DNA from: Serinus canaria
Taxonomy: Eukaryota > Chordata > Aves > Passeriformes > Fringillidae
NCBI RefSeq assembly: GCF_022539315.1
Contig: NC_066316.1
Location: 34,039,245-34,103,244 of the forward strand
Reading direction: 5' to 3'
DNA length: 64,000 nt
Within the stretch, counting starts at the first letter, position 1; every line of letters starts with the position of its first letter. Below are positions 22,701 to 36,300 of this stretch, piece by piece. Position numbers and translations under genes: made by a program. The notes below the pieces were generated by a model. The model was not told where the DNA came from. It ran no database searches and saw nothing but the letters and a program-made list of their open reading frames with translations.

Positions 22701-25700
22701 GAAGCAAATTTGCATGTGTTTTGAGATTTATAAATCCTATGTTTCACGATGATGGTCTGTTTTTTCTTAGTTGTAAACCAAAAACATAACAAATTGTACA
22801 AGATTACTAGAGGAAAAGTGACAAACATTACTATCAGTCACATGCCCAACTTGATACATTTATTTTCCTTTTGGGTCATCAAAGGACTGAATACCAAAGA
22901 TTGTTAATTTTATTATAGTATTAGCTTCCTTTTCTATTCTTTTTGTTTGTGTTTATTGAAACAATTTCATTAAGTTTAACAGGCTGGAAATGGCTTTTGC
23001 CAACAAAGTCTATCTGCTATTTGTTTGTTTTTTTTTTTTACATTGGAAGCACAGACATATAAAATATGTGCTTAGAAGGTGTTAAATGGTGAAAAACCAG
23101 ATCTCTGTACATCACTTTGGTTCCAGTGCTGGCTCCAGGACAGATTCATGGCTGACTTTAGGACCTGGGATATTTTTGTTAGAAAATGGTACAGAAGGGT
23201 GAGACTTTATGTCCTATTGCCATTGCAGCACTCGTCTATCACTTTGTTTTTCACTGTTGTTTTTTCACAGTCTGATCCCGTTCAAGTGGCTTAGCAGATG
23301 TGCTTGACCACCTACAGTCTTTTTGGACTGTTTTTCTTCCTGGCTTTTCAAGCTCAGCTATTCATGAAATCTGAACTATGTGTTGATCTCTGAGACTGTT
23401 CCAACTTCCCTTAATGCAGCAATTATTTAAAAGAAGTAGGCAGCAGTTCTGCAAAATATTTGTCCACATTTCTCTTGGATGCTTTCCTTTATTGAGCAGA
23501 TGAGAAGAGTGTCTGGTTTAAGCTAGTTTCTGGAGAGAAAAAGCAAGTGCAATACTTGCTGTCTGCACATATGTCTGTCTTAATGACCCACAAACAGCTT
23601 TTGAACCCACTGGCCTCTCTAAACTAGAGGAATTGAGATCCCCAGGGTCCTGGAATTCCTATAAACTTCAGTCAAACTGAACAGAAGAGAGATGTATCAT
23701 CAGAGGCTTGCTGAAGGGCATACTTTATCACAAGGTCATCCATTAATAGACAATTCAGCCACAAGACCCTAATCCTCAGGGGCAGGTTCAGTAGTTTCAC
23801 ATTCCTTGGCCAGAAGTGAAGCAGTGCTCTTGTGGGTGCAAGTCTTGAATTTTATGAAATACCTTTTTAGAGCATATTTTTCTCAACTTCCACATCTGGT
23901 CACTTTATGCATTATGGAGCCCCACAGGGCTTGATACTGCACCTATTTACTTTTAATGCATATATATTGTTTCTCAATGCAGCTTTTCACTACAGAGCTA
24001 CAAGGCATTGCTATATTAATCATTCTTCAGCACTCCTTCTTTCCTGATGAGTCAAATTCTTCTCCTTCGTTCTGTGCTCAAGAGAAAACATTGATAGGCA
24101 CAAGTTTTTAATAAAAAAAAAAAACCTGAACCAAACCAAAGTGATATTTTGCCAGTTTTGTTGTTTATGTGTCAGTATTTATAGTGTCGATTTATAAACT
24201 CTTTAATCTGTAGCACTGAATGTTGCTGGTCTTCCTTTTCCTTGTTCTCTCCAAGTTTCTGATTGGCAGTCAAGTCTTCAGGCATGGCTTTTCCCAGTGG
24301 CAGCAATAGGCCTAGCTGGATCCTAAGAGAGCTGTGGATGGCAGTTCTCCTCTGAGCCTTGTCCCCTCTCAGTGGTGTGGTAGGGGCTCCACTAGAGCTC
24401 AGTGCCAGAAGGGGCTGGCCTGGAGACAGACAGGGCACCCTGTGGGGGTGCCCACCTTGGTGTGCCAGTGCACGCTGGTGTTGCCCAAGGCTTTGGGCAG
24501 TGAGAGGGCCCCCCAGCCATGCAGGGGCAGGCTGCTTCCTAGGATCATTTGAGCCTTTTCTAAGCTATTTAGTCTGCATATCTTGGATACCATGAATGTG
24601 CATACTCAGAACTCGGCCATTGCCATGGGTTTCCAGAGCAGGTGGTTTGTCTGAAGTCTGTCACAGTCAGCCCAGACTTTTTTTCCTCATAGCCTCAGAC
24701 TAATGAATGCCAGCTCCTATTTTTTTACAGTTGATACAACTTGGTTCTTGCTGGAGCAGCAACAAACTCATATGCAGCTATTAGGGAGAGATTTGCTGCT
24801 AGAACTCCTGCTCTCAGTCTTTTTTATGACTAAGTGTGATAAAGACATTAGGGATCCAGATCTAGACACATTCACATTTCTTTATATGAAAATGATCTAT
24901 TTCTGCCCCAACTCTCTTATTACATCTTCAGAAGTATATTAATTGTTTCGAGTTTTGGATGAAGCATTTATTTTTTTGCATCAGAAAACAGTAAGAGAAT
25001 CTCCAACTCACTGATGTTGCTCAGAGGGGTAGAGTGGCTCTGGGAAGAAAGATAAAGTAGGCCTGAGCTGTGGAGAATCCAAGTATTTCATTTTTTGGAA
25101 TTTGGGCCTCTCTAAAAATTATATGCATTGCATGAACGAGACATTGGGTCCGCTTCCCTGCAAAAGTTTTGATAAGAGGATTCCCACTTACAGCCAAGTT
25201 TTGTCCCATGTAGTATGATTCATTCAGTGTTCAGTTTTTCTGTCATTTTGTATCTATGAGAAATAAGATTATGCTGTGAAAAGTATTAAACCAACAATGA
25301 CACTTGAAAATCTGAGTCTTTGCTTTCACTAAAACAAAGCTTGTATTCTCTTTGGGCCACTGTAATCACTATTCCTTTTAGGAAATACATTTCTAAGATG
25401 GATTTGAAATGGTAATGTTGAAATCTAACCATAACTAAAGAAAAGTGTTTGAACAATAACGATTTGCACAGCTCTGCAACATTTGCCGTCAGCAATGCTT
25501 TAGAAGAGGAGTAAAGTTTCTGACTTGAAAGGAAAAAAGGCAGCACTGGATTTAGAAGTGTCTTAAGGTGACTAAATGAATTACTCCTGTTTCATCTATT
25601 GACATGTGAGGTGGGAGCTGCTTTTGTTAGTGACTGACAGCACAGAGACAGAGTCACCCAGGAAAGCACCTGATGGTCTAATTTACTCATTGCCTTCCTC

Positions 25701-26020
25701 CACCTGACAACCAAGAAGTCTACAAGCAAACAATTTTCTAAGGATGCCTCAGGCTGATGCATAAAAAAAGATGGCTTTGTCTGGAACATGCTTGGTCCAG
25801 CAATTTGATCTCTATGTCTTCAGATGTTCCTCAGCATGCACAATGTGTCAGTCCCCTTCTGACTGCAGAGGTAGCAAAGCTTCCTCAGTTTCCCCTTCTA
25901 GCACATGAAGAGCAGAAAGAGCTGCTTCTGCCTCCTTCAATGAATCCAAACTTCCAAAAAGATTTAAAAGATTGATGCTTTTTCATTTGGGATGGAATAA
26001 GCAAAAGGGAATGTGTGAAA

Positions 26021-26079
26021 CTGGACAACATGGTAAAGCATTGGACAACATGGTAAAGCAATAGGACATGGTAGAGCAG
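26021..26079. repeat. 20-bp tandem duplication with a degenerate third copy
   Basis: The unit ctggacaacatggtaaagca at 26021-26040 is repeated at 26041-26060 with one change. A third, diverged copy (aggacatggtagagcag) follows to 26079. It is local and non-coding. Confidence 0.85.
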
Positions 26080-26805
26080 TTAGACTTGTTGCTTTTCTCA
26101 CAACACAGGAGCAAGGGAGATGAAATATGAGCAAATCCCAAATAGATTAAAGGAAATGCATTTTATGTAACCTACAGCTGGAGCTTGAGTCTCATTGCCA
26201 AGAACTAGGCTCAGGAGTGAGTGAGACTGGGAAGAGGACTGGGTACTTCTGTGAGCAGTGGGAATTTTAGAAGTGCTTTGAAAGGAGTTCAAAAACAGGT
26301 TTAGAAGGGATGTAAAACCTGAGCTAGTTGTGAAATTTGCATGGACCAACTCCCTCAGATTTAAACATACAAGTTCAATGTTCTTCATCATTTGATCTTT
26401 TGAGCACGTAGGTAAACATCCCTGTAAACCTCACTGATGTTAATTTTTCCATGTATCAAGAGTATGCATAGCTGCTATGGGGTGCTGCAGTTACACAGAC
26501 AGCACTTTGTCAGTGTCTAGTCTGGGTTTTTCCAATCTTTGGGTTTTCACTGTCATCTTCTGGGAATAATTCAGCCTCTCCTTTTTCTTCAAGATTTTAG
26601 ACAGATAGGAGAGCCTGTTTCCCTGTAGAATATGTTTGCCTGGGGGATTTATTTGAGCAAGTCCTGAATGCTTATAACATCAAGTGAGTTTTGAACAGAA
26701 TAGGATTTTTGTGACTGTCACAATTTGTGTGTTAGCTGTTTACCTCCAGATCTAAGTGCTTCTTCTTCAAAAAGAAGGATCCTTTTACTTGCTGGCTTCG
26801 AGAAT

Positions 26806-26890
26806 CACAGAATATTCTGAATTGAATGAGACTCATAAGGATCACTAAAGTCCAACTCTTATCAGGCCAATCCTTAGAATCACACCATCT
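26806..26890 (-). mobile_element. CR1 LINE 3'-end fragment
   Basis: Plus-strand AGAATCACAGAATATTCTGAATTG, followed by a stretch reading like 'GACTCATAAGGATCACTAAAGTCCAACTC', is the reverse complement of the well-known CR1 3' UTR. The element is therefore on the minus strand. Only about 85 bp is recognisable. It is an old, severely 5'-truncated copy, typical of CR1 in birds. Confidence 0.75.
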
Positions 26891-27778
26891 CTCTTCTAAT
26901 AATGCACAAGAGGAGATTTATTGATATGTTATTTTGCTCCCATAAAGATGTCAGCCTGCAAGTTTCTTCTCCCTCCGGGTGATTGCATGGTCACCATTTG
27001 CACATTTCCAGCAATTTTTGTCTCCTCAAGGCATGTCTCTTTTGAATGCAGGATTGTGTCAGGAGGCTGAGAAGGAATGTACAGGTAAGGTGAAGTTCTT
27101 GTAGGAGACAAAAGACCTGGCTATTGTCCCCATGTCCTTCTGGTAAGACAAGAGGGCAGAGTCGAGCAATGTAGACCCACAGTTCCATCATCTGTGTCAC
27201 CCACATTGTGAAAACTAGATCCACAAGCAAGGAAAAAAAAAAGGAAAGCTTGCTTTGTCATCTGGGGAAAAGTGCTTAGCAAACCACAATGAGGCATTTC
27301 AGACTATCTTCTTATTTATTCTTAAAACACTTTTATTTCTTTTTAACATTAGCCATCAAACAAAATATTTGAAGTTTTTAAGGAGCACAGTTACTTTTTG
27401 CTTTGTAAATAAGAGACTAACTTATTCAGCTATAGCTGTCTTTGTGATCTGTTTTTTGATTCAATGGAAAAGTGATGACAGGTGTTGTCAGGCAGTAATT
27501 AATTCTTTCAGCATAACTGTCCAGGCTCTCGAATGATTTATTTTGTGTAAAGTATTTGGCAAAAATAGAATCTACTTAATCTATTTAAACAACAAGAGAA
27601 AATCATTAAACTAAACTTTCCATGCTGCCTGCCTGGGTGCTGTGTGTTGGAATGCAGTGCCTTTCCACTACAGTGAGAGGTGCTGAACCAATTAAACTGA
27701 TACTGGCAAAGGTCTCATAATGAGCGATTTTCTCAGTGAGAAGAATGACAGCCCTTCTTTTAGGTCAGCACCAAAACC

Positions 27779-28824
27779 ATAGAATCATAGAATTATAGAA
27801 TTGTTTAGGTTGGAAAAGACCTCTAAGACCTTCAAGTTCAACCTTTAACCCAGCATGGCCAAGTTCACCACTAAACTGTGTCCCTAAGTGCCATATCTAC
27901 ATATCTTTTAAACACCTTCAGGGATGTTGACTCAACCACTTCCCTGGACAGCTGTTCCAGTGATTGATACCCCTTTCTGTGAAGAAATTCTTCTCATACC
28001 CAATCTAAACTTGCCCTGGAGCAACTTGAGGCCATTTCCTCTTGTCTTATCTCTTGTTATTTGGGAAAAGAGGTCAAGCCCCATCTCACCGCACCCTCCT
28101 TTCAGGCAGTTGTAGAGTGATAAGTTCTCCCCTGAGCCTCCTTTTCTCCAGGATAAACACCCCTGGCTCCCCCAGCCACTCCTCACAGAACTTGTGCTCT
28201 GGACCCTTCAGTAGCCTCGTTGCCCCTCTCTGGACACACTCCAGCACCTCAATGTCCCCCCCTAATGAGGGGCCCAGAGCTGGACACAGCACTTGGCATG
28301 TGTGACTGTCACTGCCCTGGTCCTGCTGGACACTATTGCCGCTACAGGATGCCATTGGCCTTCTTGGCCACCTGGGCACACTCTGGCTCATTGTCAGTGA
28401 CTGTCAACCAGCACCCCCTGGTCCTTCTCCTCCAGGCTGCCCAGCACTTGGCCTAATTGAACATCATACATTTGGTGTCAGCCAATAGATCCACCCAGTC
28501 CCAATCCCTCTGGAGAGCCTTCCTAACATCCAGCAGATCAGTGCTCCTGCCCAGCTTGGTGTTTACTGCAGACTGACTGGGGGTGCACGTGATCCTCTTG
28601 TCCAGGTTGTTGATAAGGTTATTAAACAGGACTGGCTGCAGCACTGAGCCCTGGGGAGCACCACCTGTGGCTGGCTTCCAGCTGGATGCAACTCCATCCA
28701 CCACCATTTTGGGCCTGGACATCCAGACATATTTTTACCCAGCAAAGAGTGTACCTGTCCATCTAGGAGAATGCTGCAGGAAATTATGTCAAATTCTTCA
28801 CCACGATCTGGGTAGACAACATCC
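27779..28824 (-). mobile_element. CR1 LINE, 5'-truncated, with reverse transcriptase remnants
   Basis: The left edge (27779-27802) is the reverse complement of the CR1 tail, with repeated TAGAAT/CATAGAAT units and the GGTTGGAAAAGACCT 3' UTR motif, so the LINE runs on the minus strand. Going rightward come the ORF2 C-terminal region ([18 protein letters not shown] near 28090-28180, then [15 protein letters not shown] near 28240-28290) and an RT palm remnant (GGAPQGSVLQPVLFN near 28620-28670). The frame shifts several times and carries stops, so it is dead. At its inner end it meets a solo LTR at 28825. CR1 similarity is lost after the LTR, so this is also about where the copy is 5'-truncated. 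It is an avian chicken-repeat-1 family member; the subfamily is not determined. Confidence 0.92.
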
Positions 28825-29406
28825 TGTCCTGGTTTTGGCTGAGATAGAGTTAATTGTCTTCCTGGCAGCAGGTACACTGCTGTGGCTGGGATTTGGGATG
28901 AGAATGATGTTGGTAACACACTTATGGTTTAGCTGTTGCTATGCACTCCTTACTCTAACTCAAGGAATTTTCAGCTTCCCATGTTCTGCCAGTGAGGAGG
29001 TGCGCAAGAAGCTGAGAGGGAGCATGGCCAGGACAGCTGACTTGACCTGTCAAAAGGGCTATTCCATGGCAGAGAATGCCATGCCCCATATGTAAACTGC
29101 GGGTGTTACCTGGAATTGGGTTGATGGCTGCTTGGGGAATGACTGGGTATCAGAAGCTGGTGAGTAGCTGTATTGTGCAGTGCTTGTTTTTTGAGTCTTA
29201 TTCCTTTCTCTCTTTTTGTTATCTCCCTTTTCATTACTGTTGTTAGTTGTATTACTATATTTTACTTTATTTCAATTATTAAAAAATTCTTAGACCATGA
29301 AGTTTGTCTTCATTTTTTTTTCCTGATTCTGCTGCCCATCCCAGTGGAGTGGGGGAAGTGAGCCAGTGTCTGTGTGATAGTTGCCAGCTGGGGTTGAACC
29401 ATGACA
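28825..29406 (+). mobile_element. Solo LTR of an ERVL-like endogenous retrovirus
   Basis: A 582-bp element starts TGTCCTGGTTTTGGCTGAG and ends GGGGTTGAACCATGACA, with the TG...CA termini of retroviral LTRs. It is flanked by a perfect 5-bp direct repeat CATCC (28820-28824 and 29407-29411), the target duplication expected of the ERVL group in birds. A degenerate TATA-like ATATGTAAAC lies near 29087-29096, and a TTATTAAAAAATTC stretch further on may be the remnant poly-A region. No internal viral genes remain, so the provirus was lost by LTR-LTR recombination. The sequence resembles a common passerine LTR I recognise by its first and last motifs, but I cannot give the subfamily. It lies at the edge of the CR1 copy, so it is younger than that insertion. 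Confidence 0.88.
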
Positions 29407-29411
29407 CATCC

Positions 29412-32400
29412 ACAAGGTTTGTGGATCCATCATTGTTCTCGTTCTTGTTGTTGGTTTTCACTGCTTTAGAACAGACTACAGCATTAAAAACAAAGGTCTT
29501 CATTCCCCATATCCATTACTTGGTTCTCATGAGAAGAAACCCGTGTCTGCCTGTTATAATAAACTGATGTACCAGATTATGGTGAAGTTAATTGGAACTG
29601 ACAGTATAATAGGAGCAACTGCAGCTTAAGTTGCAATAAATTTGTTTGTTTATAGATGGGATTTTGCAACAAAGAAAGTGTTTTATAAATCAAAGAGATC
29701 TCTCACCTAACTTACTTTCCTGAGGAGTAAAACAACATTTAATACCTAGAAAGCATAATTGTTCTGAAAAAGCCATTTATCTGATTTTTTTTTTAATAGC
29801 TGATAGATGAGAATTTTGTTTACTTGAGCCAATGCAGCATTGACACTCTTTAATTCAGTCCCTCAGGACCATAATATGACAGGTGAATGCCAGTTTCCTC
29901 ACTTCTCTTCTGCTTTTAGTAAATTTCAGGACTTTTCTGGTGTCAGGAAAAACCTGGGCTACCAAACCAAGAGTCAAATCCACTTTTTAAATTCTATTAT
30001 GTATTTTAAAATATCATGAAACTCAAATAATTATTTTGGCTCAAATCCAACTCATGTTTTTTCATTCTTGGGTTGACAGTTTTGTTTTTGTTTATCAACC
30101 CTAACAAGATAAATCCCATCAGGATGGGATCCATGCTGTCCTCTCTACATATATTCCAGTCTTGATCTCTAATTTGAAACTTGATCATAAAAATGGTATA
30201 GTAATTATCATCTTTTGGTCACTGTTATTGGGCAAACATTCTTCTTAGTATGGCATTTGGGACATAGGTATGGCATTGGGAACAGGTTTGGATATGCATT
30301 TAGAAAGAACTACTGGGAATTTTCATATCAGTTTTTTTGCTATTCCCAGAAAATGCATATTTTTCTTTTTGCTGGATGGACTATGAGTGCAGGCTTGACA
30401 AATAATTGTGCTTTAACCTTCTCTAAATCTACTGGTATTAGTTAACGAATATTTAAAATTATTTAACATCAAAACATTTAAAAATATGTACAGCAGAAAG
30501 CAATGGATGATGGATTAAGAAACATGGAGATATATTAATGCAACATTAATGCAGAATGCTACAGCATTCTCCTTTCAGTGCAATAGACTATAGATCAGTA
30601 ATTTGCAGTTTGACCATGAGAAAGTTATCATCTTTTGCCCACTGCTTAGATGAAGTAGTTTGCTTTCACTGCTGCTACAGGCAGGCTGCACCAGAGCATT
30701 CCCCTTCTGATAGTCAGCTTGGCTGGATCTTCTCCTGCCATGGCACTTGCCCCTGGGCATTAAATTGCAGCAATATAACATCTCCGTTTTAATTTTGTCA
30801 TGATAAATTCTTTCAGTTTTCTCTTGCATCAGGCATTCCCATTCTCTGACCATCTTTGTAGTCCTTCCCTACCTGTCTCAGATGGAGTTCATTTTTCCTG
30901 AACACATAGACAGCACCAGTGTAGCTGAGGTTTTACTCATCAGTGACATTAGCAGTAACACTGTTGTTGATGGAAACTCCCTCCGTTTTTCTCTGCAGGC
31001 AATAATGAGCAATACCTGACATCACATTCAGCATAATGCAGTGTAGCTGGCAGGATCTACCTATTTTACAGGTACAGTGTCATTGCCACAGAGAATCACT
31101 AGCAAGAGCCCACCTAGTCATTTTTAATGAATTTTCATTTGATAGATAAGACCTGTAATTAAGGACTGGATAAGCACTGTGCCAACAGGCTCTCTAGCTG
31201 CCAGGCCAGATAGGTTGGGATAAGGAATGGGCTGTGCCTCTCTGAAAATCAACAGCAAGTTTTCCTCAGAAGCTCATTCTCAGGCTTACCTCAGGTTAGC
31301 ACATTACATTTTGATCGCTCTGGTGTTTTCTGCTTTTTAAAAAATCTCCGTTGGAGGGAGCCTGTTAAAACCTGCCAGCAGCTCTTTCCCTTCAGCAGCT
31401 TCTGAGCCTGGGGTGCTCTCAACTGGCTGCTCTCTGACTTCAGAGCGTTTGCAACTTGTCCTGGCTTTGCTGTAAACCTGCCAGGAAAGGGACACTTCTA
31501 AAAAGACTTTAAAATATCTTCTAAAATTCTAAATAGTTGCATGAAAAGCAAGGTTTTGTATAAAGAGCCTGCCAGTGGCAAAGTTTTATGGTCTTCAGGA
31601 GCAAGGCTCACTGTTGTGGAGTATCCCAGATGTTGCTTGTGGCCCGTCTGTGCAAAATGTCCTTCTTTCCTCTTTCCAGGACTCTCTCAGTTAAAATTAC
31701 TTAGTTTTGCTGGCACTAGTTGAGCTCATTTGGGCTGAAAGGGACAGGACGGCTCTCACAAGCCGGGAGGTGGCAGCCCAGACAAGGGAGGGCGGAGACA
31801 TCTTGTCCCCACACAGCCGCATCACTCCGGGATGTCTGTCTGCAGCCAAATGTTGCCACATGCCAACGCTGTTGGGAGTCTCTTATCTGCATTCACTCAG
31901 GGCCTGCTCTCTCTTCCTTGAAACTGTGAGGTTTGAAATTAAACATCATGTTCTCTATAAATAATCTTAATTGGCAGCAAGATCATTGAATGTGGTCTTT
32001 TACATACAAATTAAAATCTGCTGTAGTGAATTTGAGGTTGTCCTGAAACAGGTTCACTGTTGCAAGGGGACTTCAATTTTACACTACTTCACATGAATGA
32101 GTTTAAAACTGGTCTATCAGAGCACTACCTTTCTTCAGGGCAAACCCCTCTCAGGCTCTCTGTAAGGGTAGCTTAGTTCCACAGCCAACACTGAACTCTC
32201 CATCCTACAGGGTATTTGGCTGGATCTCTAATAAGAATCATTTAACTGAGCCTGCACCTAGAAGTTTTGAAGAGCATGTCCTTTCATTAGTTGCCTCTAG
32301 GGTTTGTCCATGCGCTTACCTCTCCATGATAAATACATTATGTCTGTTGGCTGTGGAAGCTTAATTGTGTACCTTACTGTAAGCACTTACCTGTAGCCTT

Positions 32401-32966
32401 TGAGTGGTGTTTCATCCTGTTCACTTCAGGGAGATCACTTCTGCATGTCTGTCCAGATGTACAGAAATACTTGCAATAGTCTAATCCATACTGGGCTTTC
32501 TCTTTAGCTCTTTTTCCTGTGTTATTGTCAGAAAACTGTACAGCAAAATCACCACCACATTTTCAACCACAGCAGAAATGGAATCACCTTAATAAAATTA
32601 GTGCAGTAGGTGCTGGAACAGATATTTTAAAAGTGGGATATCTGCTCATGAGATTGAAGGGGACTTGGGGATTTGAGCAATTAAGAAAGATAATGAAAGC
32701 TAAAGTTCAATTTATTTTACAAATGTTTGACTCTTTTGAAAAAAAAAACTTTACTCGGTTTTTAAAAATGTAACAGAGAGATATCAGTTTATCATTTGAA
32801 TCTGTAGAAATGTGGGTGAATGCTAGAAGCAGTTGGCAACCCTTGAAGTTTCTCCATATGGGACTTCAACTTAAATCTGGAAAGAGAGAATATTTACACA
32901 AGACAATGAGGATCTTGCACAGCCCTTATAAATTCCTTTTGTCGCCATTCCTTGATGCAGTTCATT
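29412..32966. other. Intergenic DNA, no gene recognised
   Basis: AT-rich non-coding sequence. Immediately after the LTR, CCACAAGGTTTGTGG (29410-29424) is a small perfect hairpin. The segment 31730-31860 is richer in CpG and GC than its surroundings, without a recognisable motif. No other element is supported. Confidence 0.55.
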
Positions 32967-33379
32967 TGGGGGGCCCCGGGGAGTCCCGGGGGAACCCCTA
33001 CGCTGTAAATTCGCTGGTAGCAGCAGGCAGGCAAGGAGACTCCACACAACTTCTGGGGGTGCTAATTAGGTGAGGGTTTATTGGGGGCCTCACCCCCGGG
33101 AGCAGCATGGTTTCTGAGGGAGAAGGGGGTAAAGGGGAGGGAGGGGGAGAGAGGGAGAGCCTAGGGAGAGCAAAGGACCAAGAGAATAAAGGGCCAAGAG
33201 AGCATTTTGTCTCCCTCGCACATCTTAACAGGGAGAGTCAAAGTGGGTGTGGAATAAGACTTGGGCCAATGGAGTTACAGATACGTGATTCTGCAGGGGA
33301 GGATCACAGGCTTGGAATACACCGTACATTTTCGAGGGGTGAGACAGAGCGTACCATTTAACTAAATTATAGCACCACA
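32967..33379 (-). mobile_element. LTR-like element (probable solo ERV LTR)
   Basis: On the minus strand this 413-bp block begins TGTGGTGCTATAATTTAG and ends CCCCGGGGCCCCCCA. A single AATAAA (TTTATT at 33077-33082 on plus) lies about 110 bp before its end, followed by a GTTGTGTGGAGTCTCC-type segment, which is the layout of U3-R-U5. Composition differs sharply from the AT-rich flanks: it is GC-rich, with a pyrimidine tract on the minus strand. The immediate flanks (ttcatt and attcct) do not form a clean target duplication, although shifting the edges by one base gives ttcat/ttcct with one mismatch. No viral genes are adjacent. The family is not identified; class II is possible. Confidence 0.6.
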
Positions 33380-36300
33380 ATTCCTCTTTTACCTCGATGC
33401 CTAACCTGTTTGTGTGTCACAGAGACTGCTCCAGCCTGGGCAGAGTGAGCACCCACATGCACTTTTTGAGTCTCTTATTTTGGTTTATTTTAAATATCTA
33501 CTAAAAGTAGATATCATCTAAGTGTAAAAGGAGGATACAAGCTGAAAGAGTGAATCTTACAAGGCTGCTTACGTGCAGGGCTTTTTTTGACCTCCTATCT
33601 CTCTTCATGGCTAATTCCTTCGTAAATACAGAGCAGGAAAAAAAAAAACTATCATCATCTACTGATAAGCATGAAGCACCTTTCCAGATTAGAAAGCACT
33701 GAGTTATTGCTGTACAAGCTTAGTCAGATATGGAAAAAAAAGTAAATATTAGGGAAAAGAGGGTATTTAATTTAAAAACCTCTCTCTATATCAGTTGATT
33801 TCCAAAACAAAACCTTAAAGAGATCCAATTGAAAACAATGTGAAAGAAATTGCAAGAAATGTTATTAATGAGATTGAATCTGCTGAAATTGGCTAAGCAC
33901 TTACACAGGTTGCTGAAAGAAATTTGATGCTCGATTCTTTCAGACTATTTGGATGTTGCCAGAGGTGGTATTCTACCTGCCTACAGGACACTATCTTCAA
34001 CTTCACATCTTAAAAAACATATTTAAAATTTATATTAATCATCTGATTCACAAGCTACTGGTACTATACATGTCACTGCAGATTAAATTACTTATTGGCT
34101 GGGTTTCAACTAGTAAAAAACATAGCTCTGCTCCCACATCTTCTCTTTCTATCACACTGATTAGACTGCTATTTGCATTCTTTTTATCCCATCTGGAGCC
34201 TTCAGCAAAGTGATTATATAGCTCTGGAAGATTAAAATTGGTCTGATGACAATCTGATGGAAGTTTATCTTGTTTTCATGCTGGCATCTTAGAATGCACT
34301 AGGCTTCTGTGGCACTTGTGGGCACCCACATGACTGGGGTTGGTCAGCTAGCCAGAAATGATCGGTCATGGCCACCCTTTGGTCTGGTGCTGAATGGCGC
34401 AGGTTTGCTGGGAGGGGGAAATCTTTACATTTCCTATGGTACCACAGGGTAAGACCATTTGACCACTGAGTAGTAGATTATGTGTTTCTACTTCAAGCCT
34501 GGCTTTGCTGTCTCCTTCCTTTGATGACGTCCTAAGGAAGGAAAGAACCTTCCAGGCTTGAGAAACTAGATAGGTGTATCCAGGAGTGAGGCAGGTTCTC
34601 CATCCCTTCATGCATTGTGTGCAGTTCCATGTTTGCAAAGAGGAATGTTCCCAGGGCAGAGGGGTTGGTATGTGAGCAGGGTCCCTTCTCACCCATGTCG
34701 CAGAGCTTACTGAGACCAAATTTTTTTGAGCATCTTCTCTACTCTCCTGTTGCTTACTGACAAATCTAGACTACCACTTGCTGAAGGAATTGTCTCTTCC
34801 CATTGTGATGACTTTCACTGTGTGATTATGGGCAGGGCTCAGGGCCTGGGGGCTATTGCTCTGGAGCCTCTCCACCTTCTGGATCCACTAGGAATTTGCT
34901 CATCCCTCCTTGAATCATTAATTTCTCATACATGTGGGTTTGAGACAGCTGTGCAAGACATATAAAATAATGCAGATGTGTATGTGTATCTACAGGATAC
35001 ACATAAATTTCTAGGTGGCACATGGGAGAAAAGAGATCCAGGACATGGTTTCGATGCCTCTAAACACCCATGTTTAAGCTACTGCATTGAAATCTAGGCT
35101 ATGTCTACCCCACAAAAACACCCTATAATAGAGTAATTAATCTATGAAGGACACGGGAGGGCTAATAATTACCCATAAATGATGCTTTTGTTTATCTTAC
35201 AGAGAATAATTCAGGTTTCTGACAGCAGTTGATGTTCTTCGTGATTATCTTACTTGCTTTACATTTTTTTGCATTTGTGTAAGTCTTTGTATCACTCAGC
35301 ACATATCTGCAGCTTGAGGTCAGTTCTTTGTGGGGCTAGAAGCAGGCAGTGTTTTGTGCCCTCAGATGGAGATAACAGCGTGCAAGGCTATGCCAGGCTC
35401 CTAGGAGCAAAGCTGCCTTTAGTGCATTTCTAGGACCTTCCAGGAAACAGAGAGAAAGAGTGTCTTACAGATGAGTTGCTTCCCAAATAATCAGAATGAG
35501 CAAATGATTAATGACAACCTGTCATTCAACTGTTGATGAAAGCACTAAATTGTATTCTTTAACTTGGTTCTGCAGGACAGTTATCATGATGATGTGAATC
35601 ATCAGTCTGAGATGTAAAAAACCAGAAGTTAGTATTACAATCTTAGCTGCCTAAAACATTACTCTTTGCTTTTACTGCAAGTCTTATGAAGAGGCTTCCT
35701 GAGAAGATTTTTTTAAGAGAGGAGACCGAGACCTTACTTAACCCATCTGGGTGAAATGTTCTCTCTTTCTAGATGTCTGTGCTGCTGTCAGTTCCAAAAA
35801 CAAGTTAACATCCTATATCACAAATTATAGGAAAGCTGACATCTTCCAAGGACATCCACAGCAAAAGTTTTGTGTTTCATGAATGGTTTTTGTGTGTTAC
35901 TTCAGGATCATAAGACACACATAAATCTTCAGTCTCCTCTGAAAATACTATTTTTTATATATCTTTGCAGAAATATTTTGAAAAGTACTGCCTATTATTT
36001 GCATTTATTTCTCATTCCCCAGCACTAGTTATTTAACCTCTCTTTCTCACCTCACTTTTTTTGTGGTCCAACAATGCATTTTACTTGTCTGTTCTGAATT
36101 GCATCAGGCTTGCATGTGGAAAACATAGTGTTTAACCCACCCCAGAAACATTTTTCTCTGAGACAGGAAGATGATTTTACTGTGGCTGAAATTCCCTTTT
36201 CAAATGGGAGCTACTTTATTTTATGGAACAATGAAAGGAAACCACACTGACTCCATATGAGCACACAAGTTGTAGAAATGAAAACTGTCAGGAAAACACA

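Larger units (their letters stand above)
7561..26805. other. Intergenic DNA 5' of CYP1B1, no gene recognised
   Basis: About 19 kb of mostly AT-rich, CpG-poor sequence. Reading frames are short and show no family resemblance, and I saw no tRNA or rRNA. Low-complexity patches include a C-rich run (13100-13122), T/G-rich and A/C-rich runs (16142-16190, 16501-16540, 16622-16700), poly-A/CCAAA (24110-24145) and a 20-bp tandem duplication (26021-26079). The interval 14520-14760 retains CpGs and two XRE-like sites and could be a regulatory element. Confidence 0.6.

Noticed and set aside
28583..29095. 170-codon plus-strand ORF
   Set aside because: It spans the antisense of a CR1 fragment and part of a solo LTR, so it is a chance fusion of repeats.
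29410..29424. Hairpin CCACAAGGTTTGTGG next to the LTR
   Set aside because: It is too short and isolated to be a terminator, transposon end or functional RNA.
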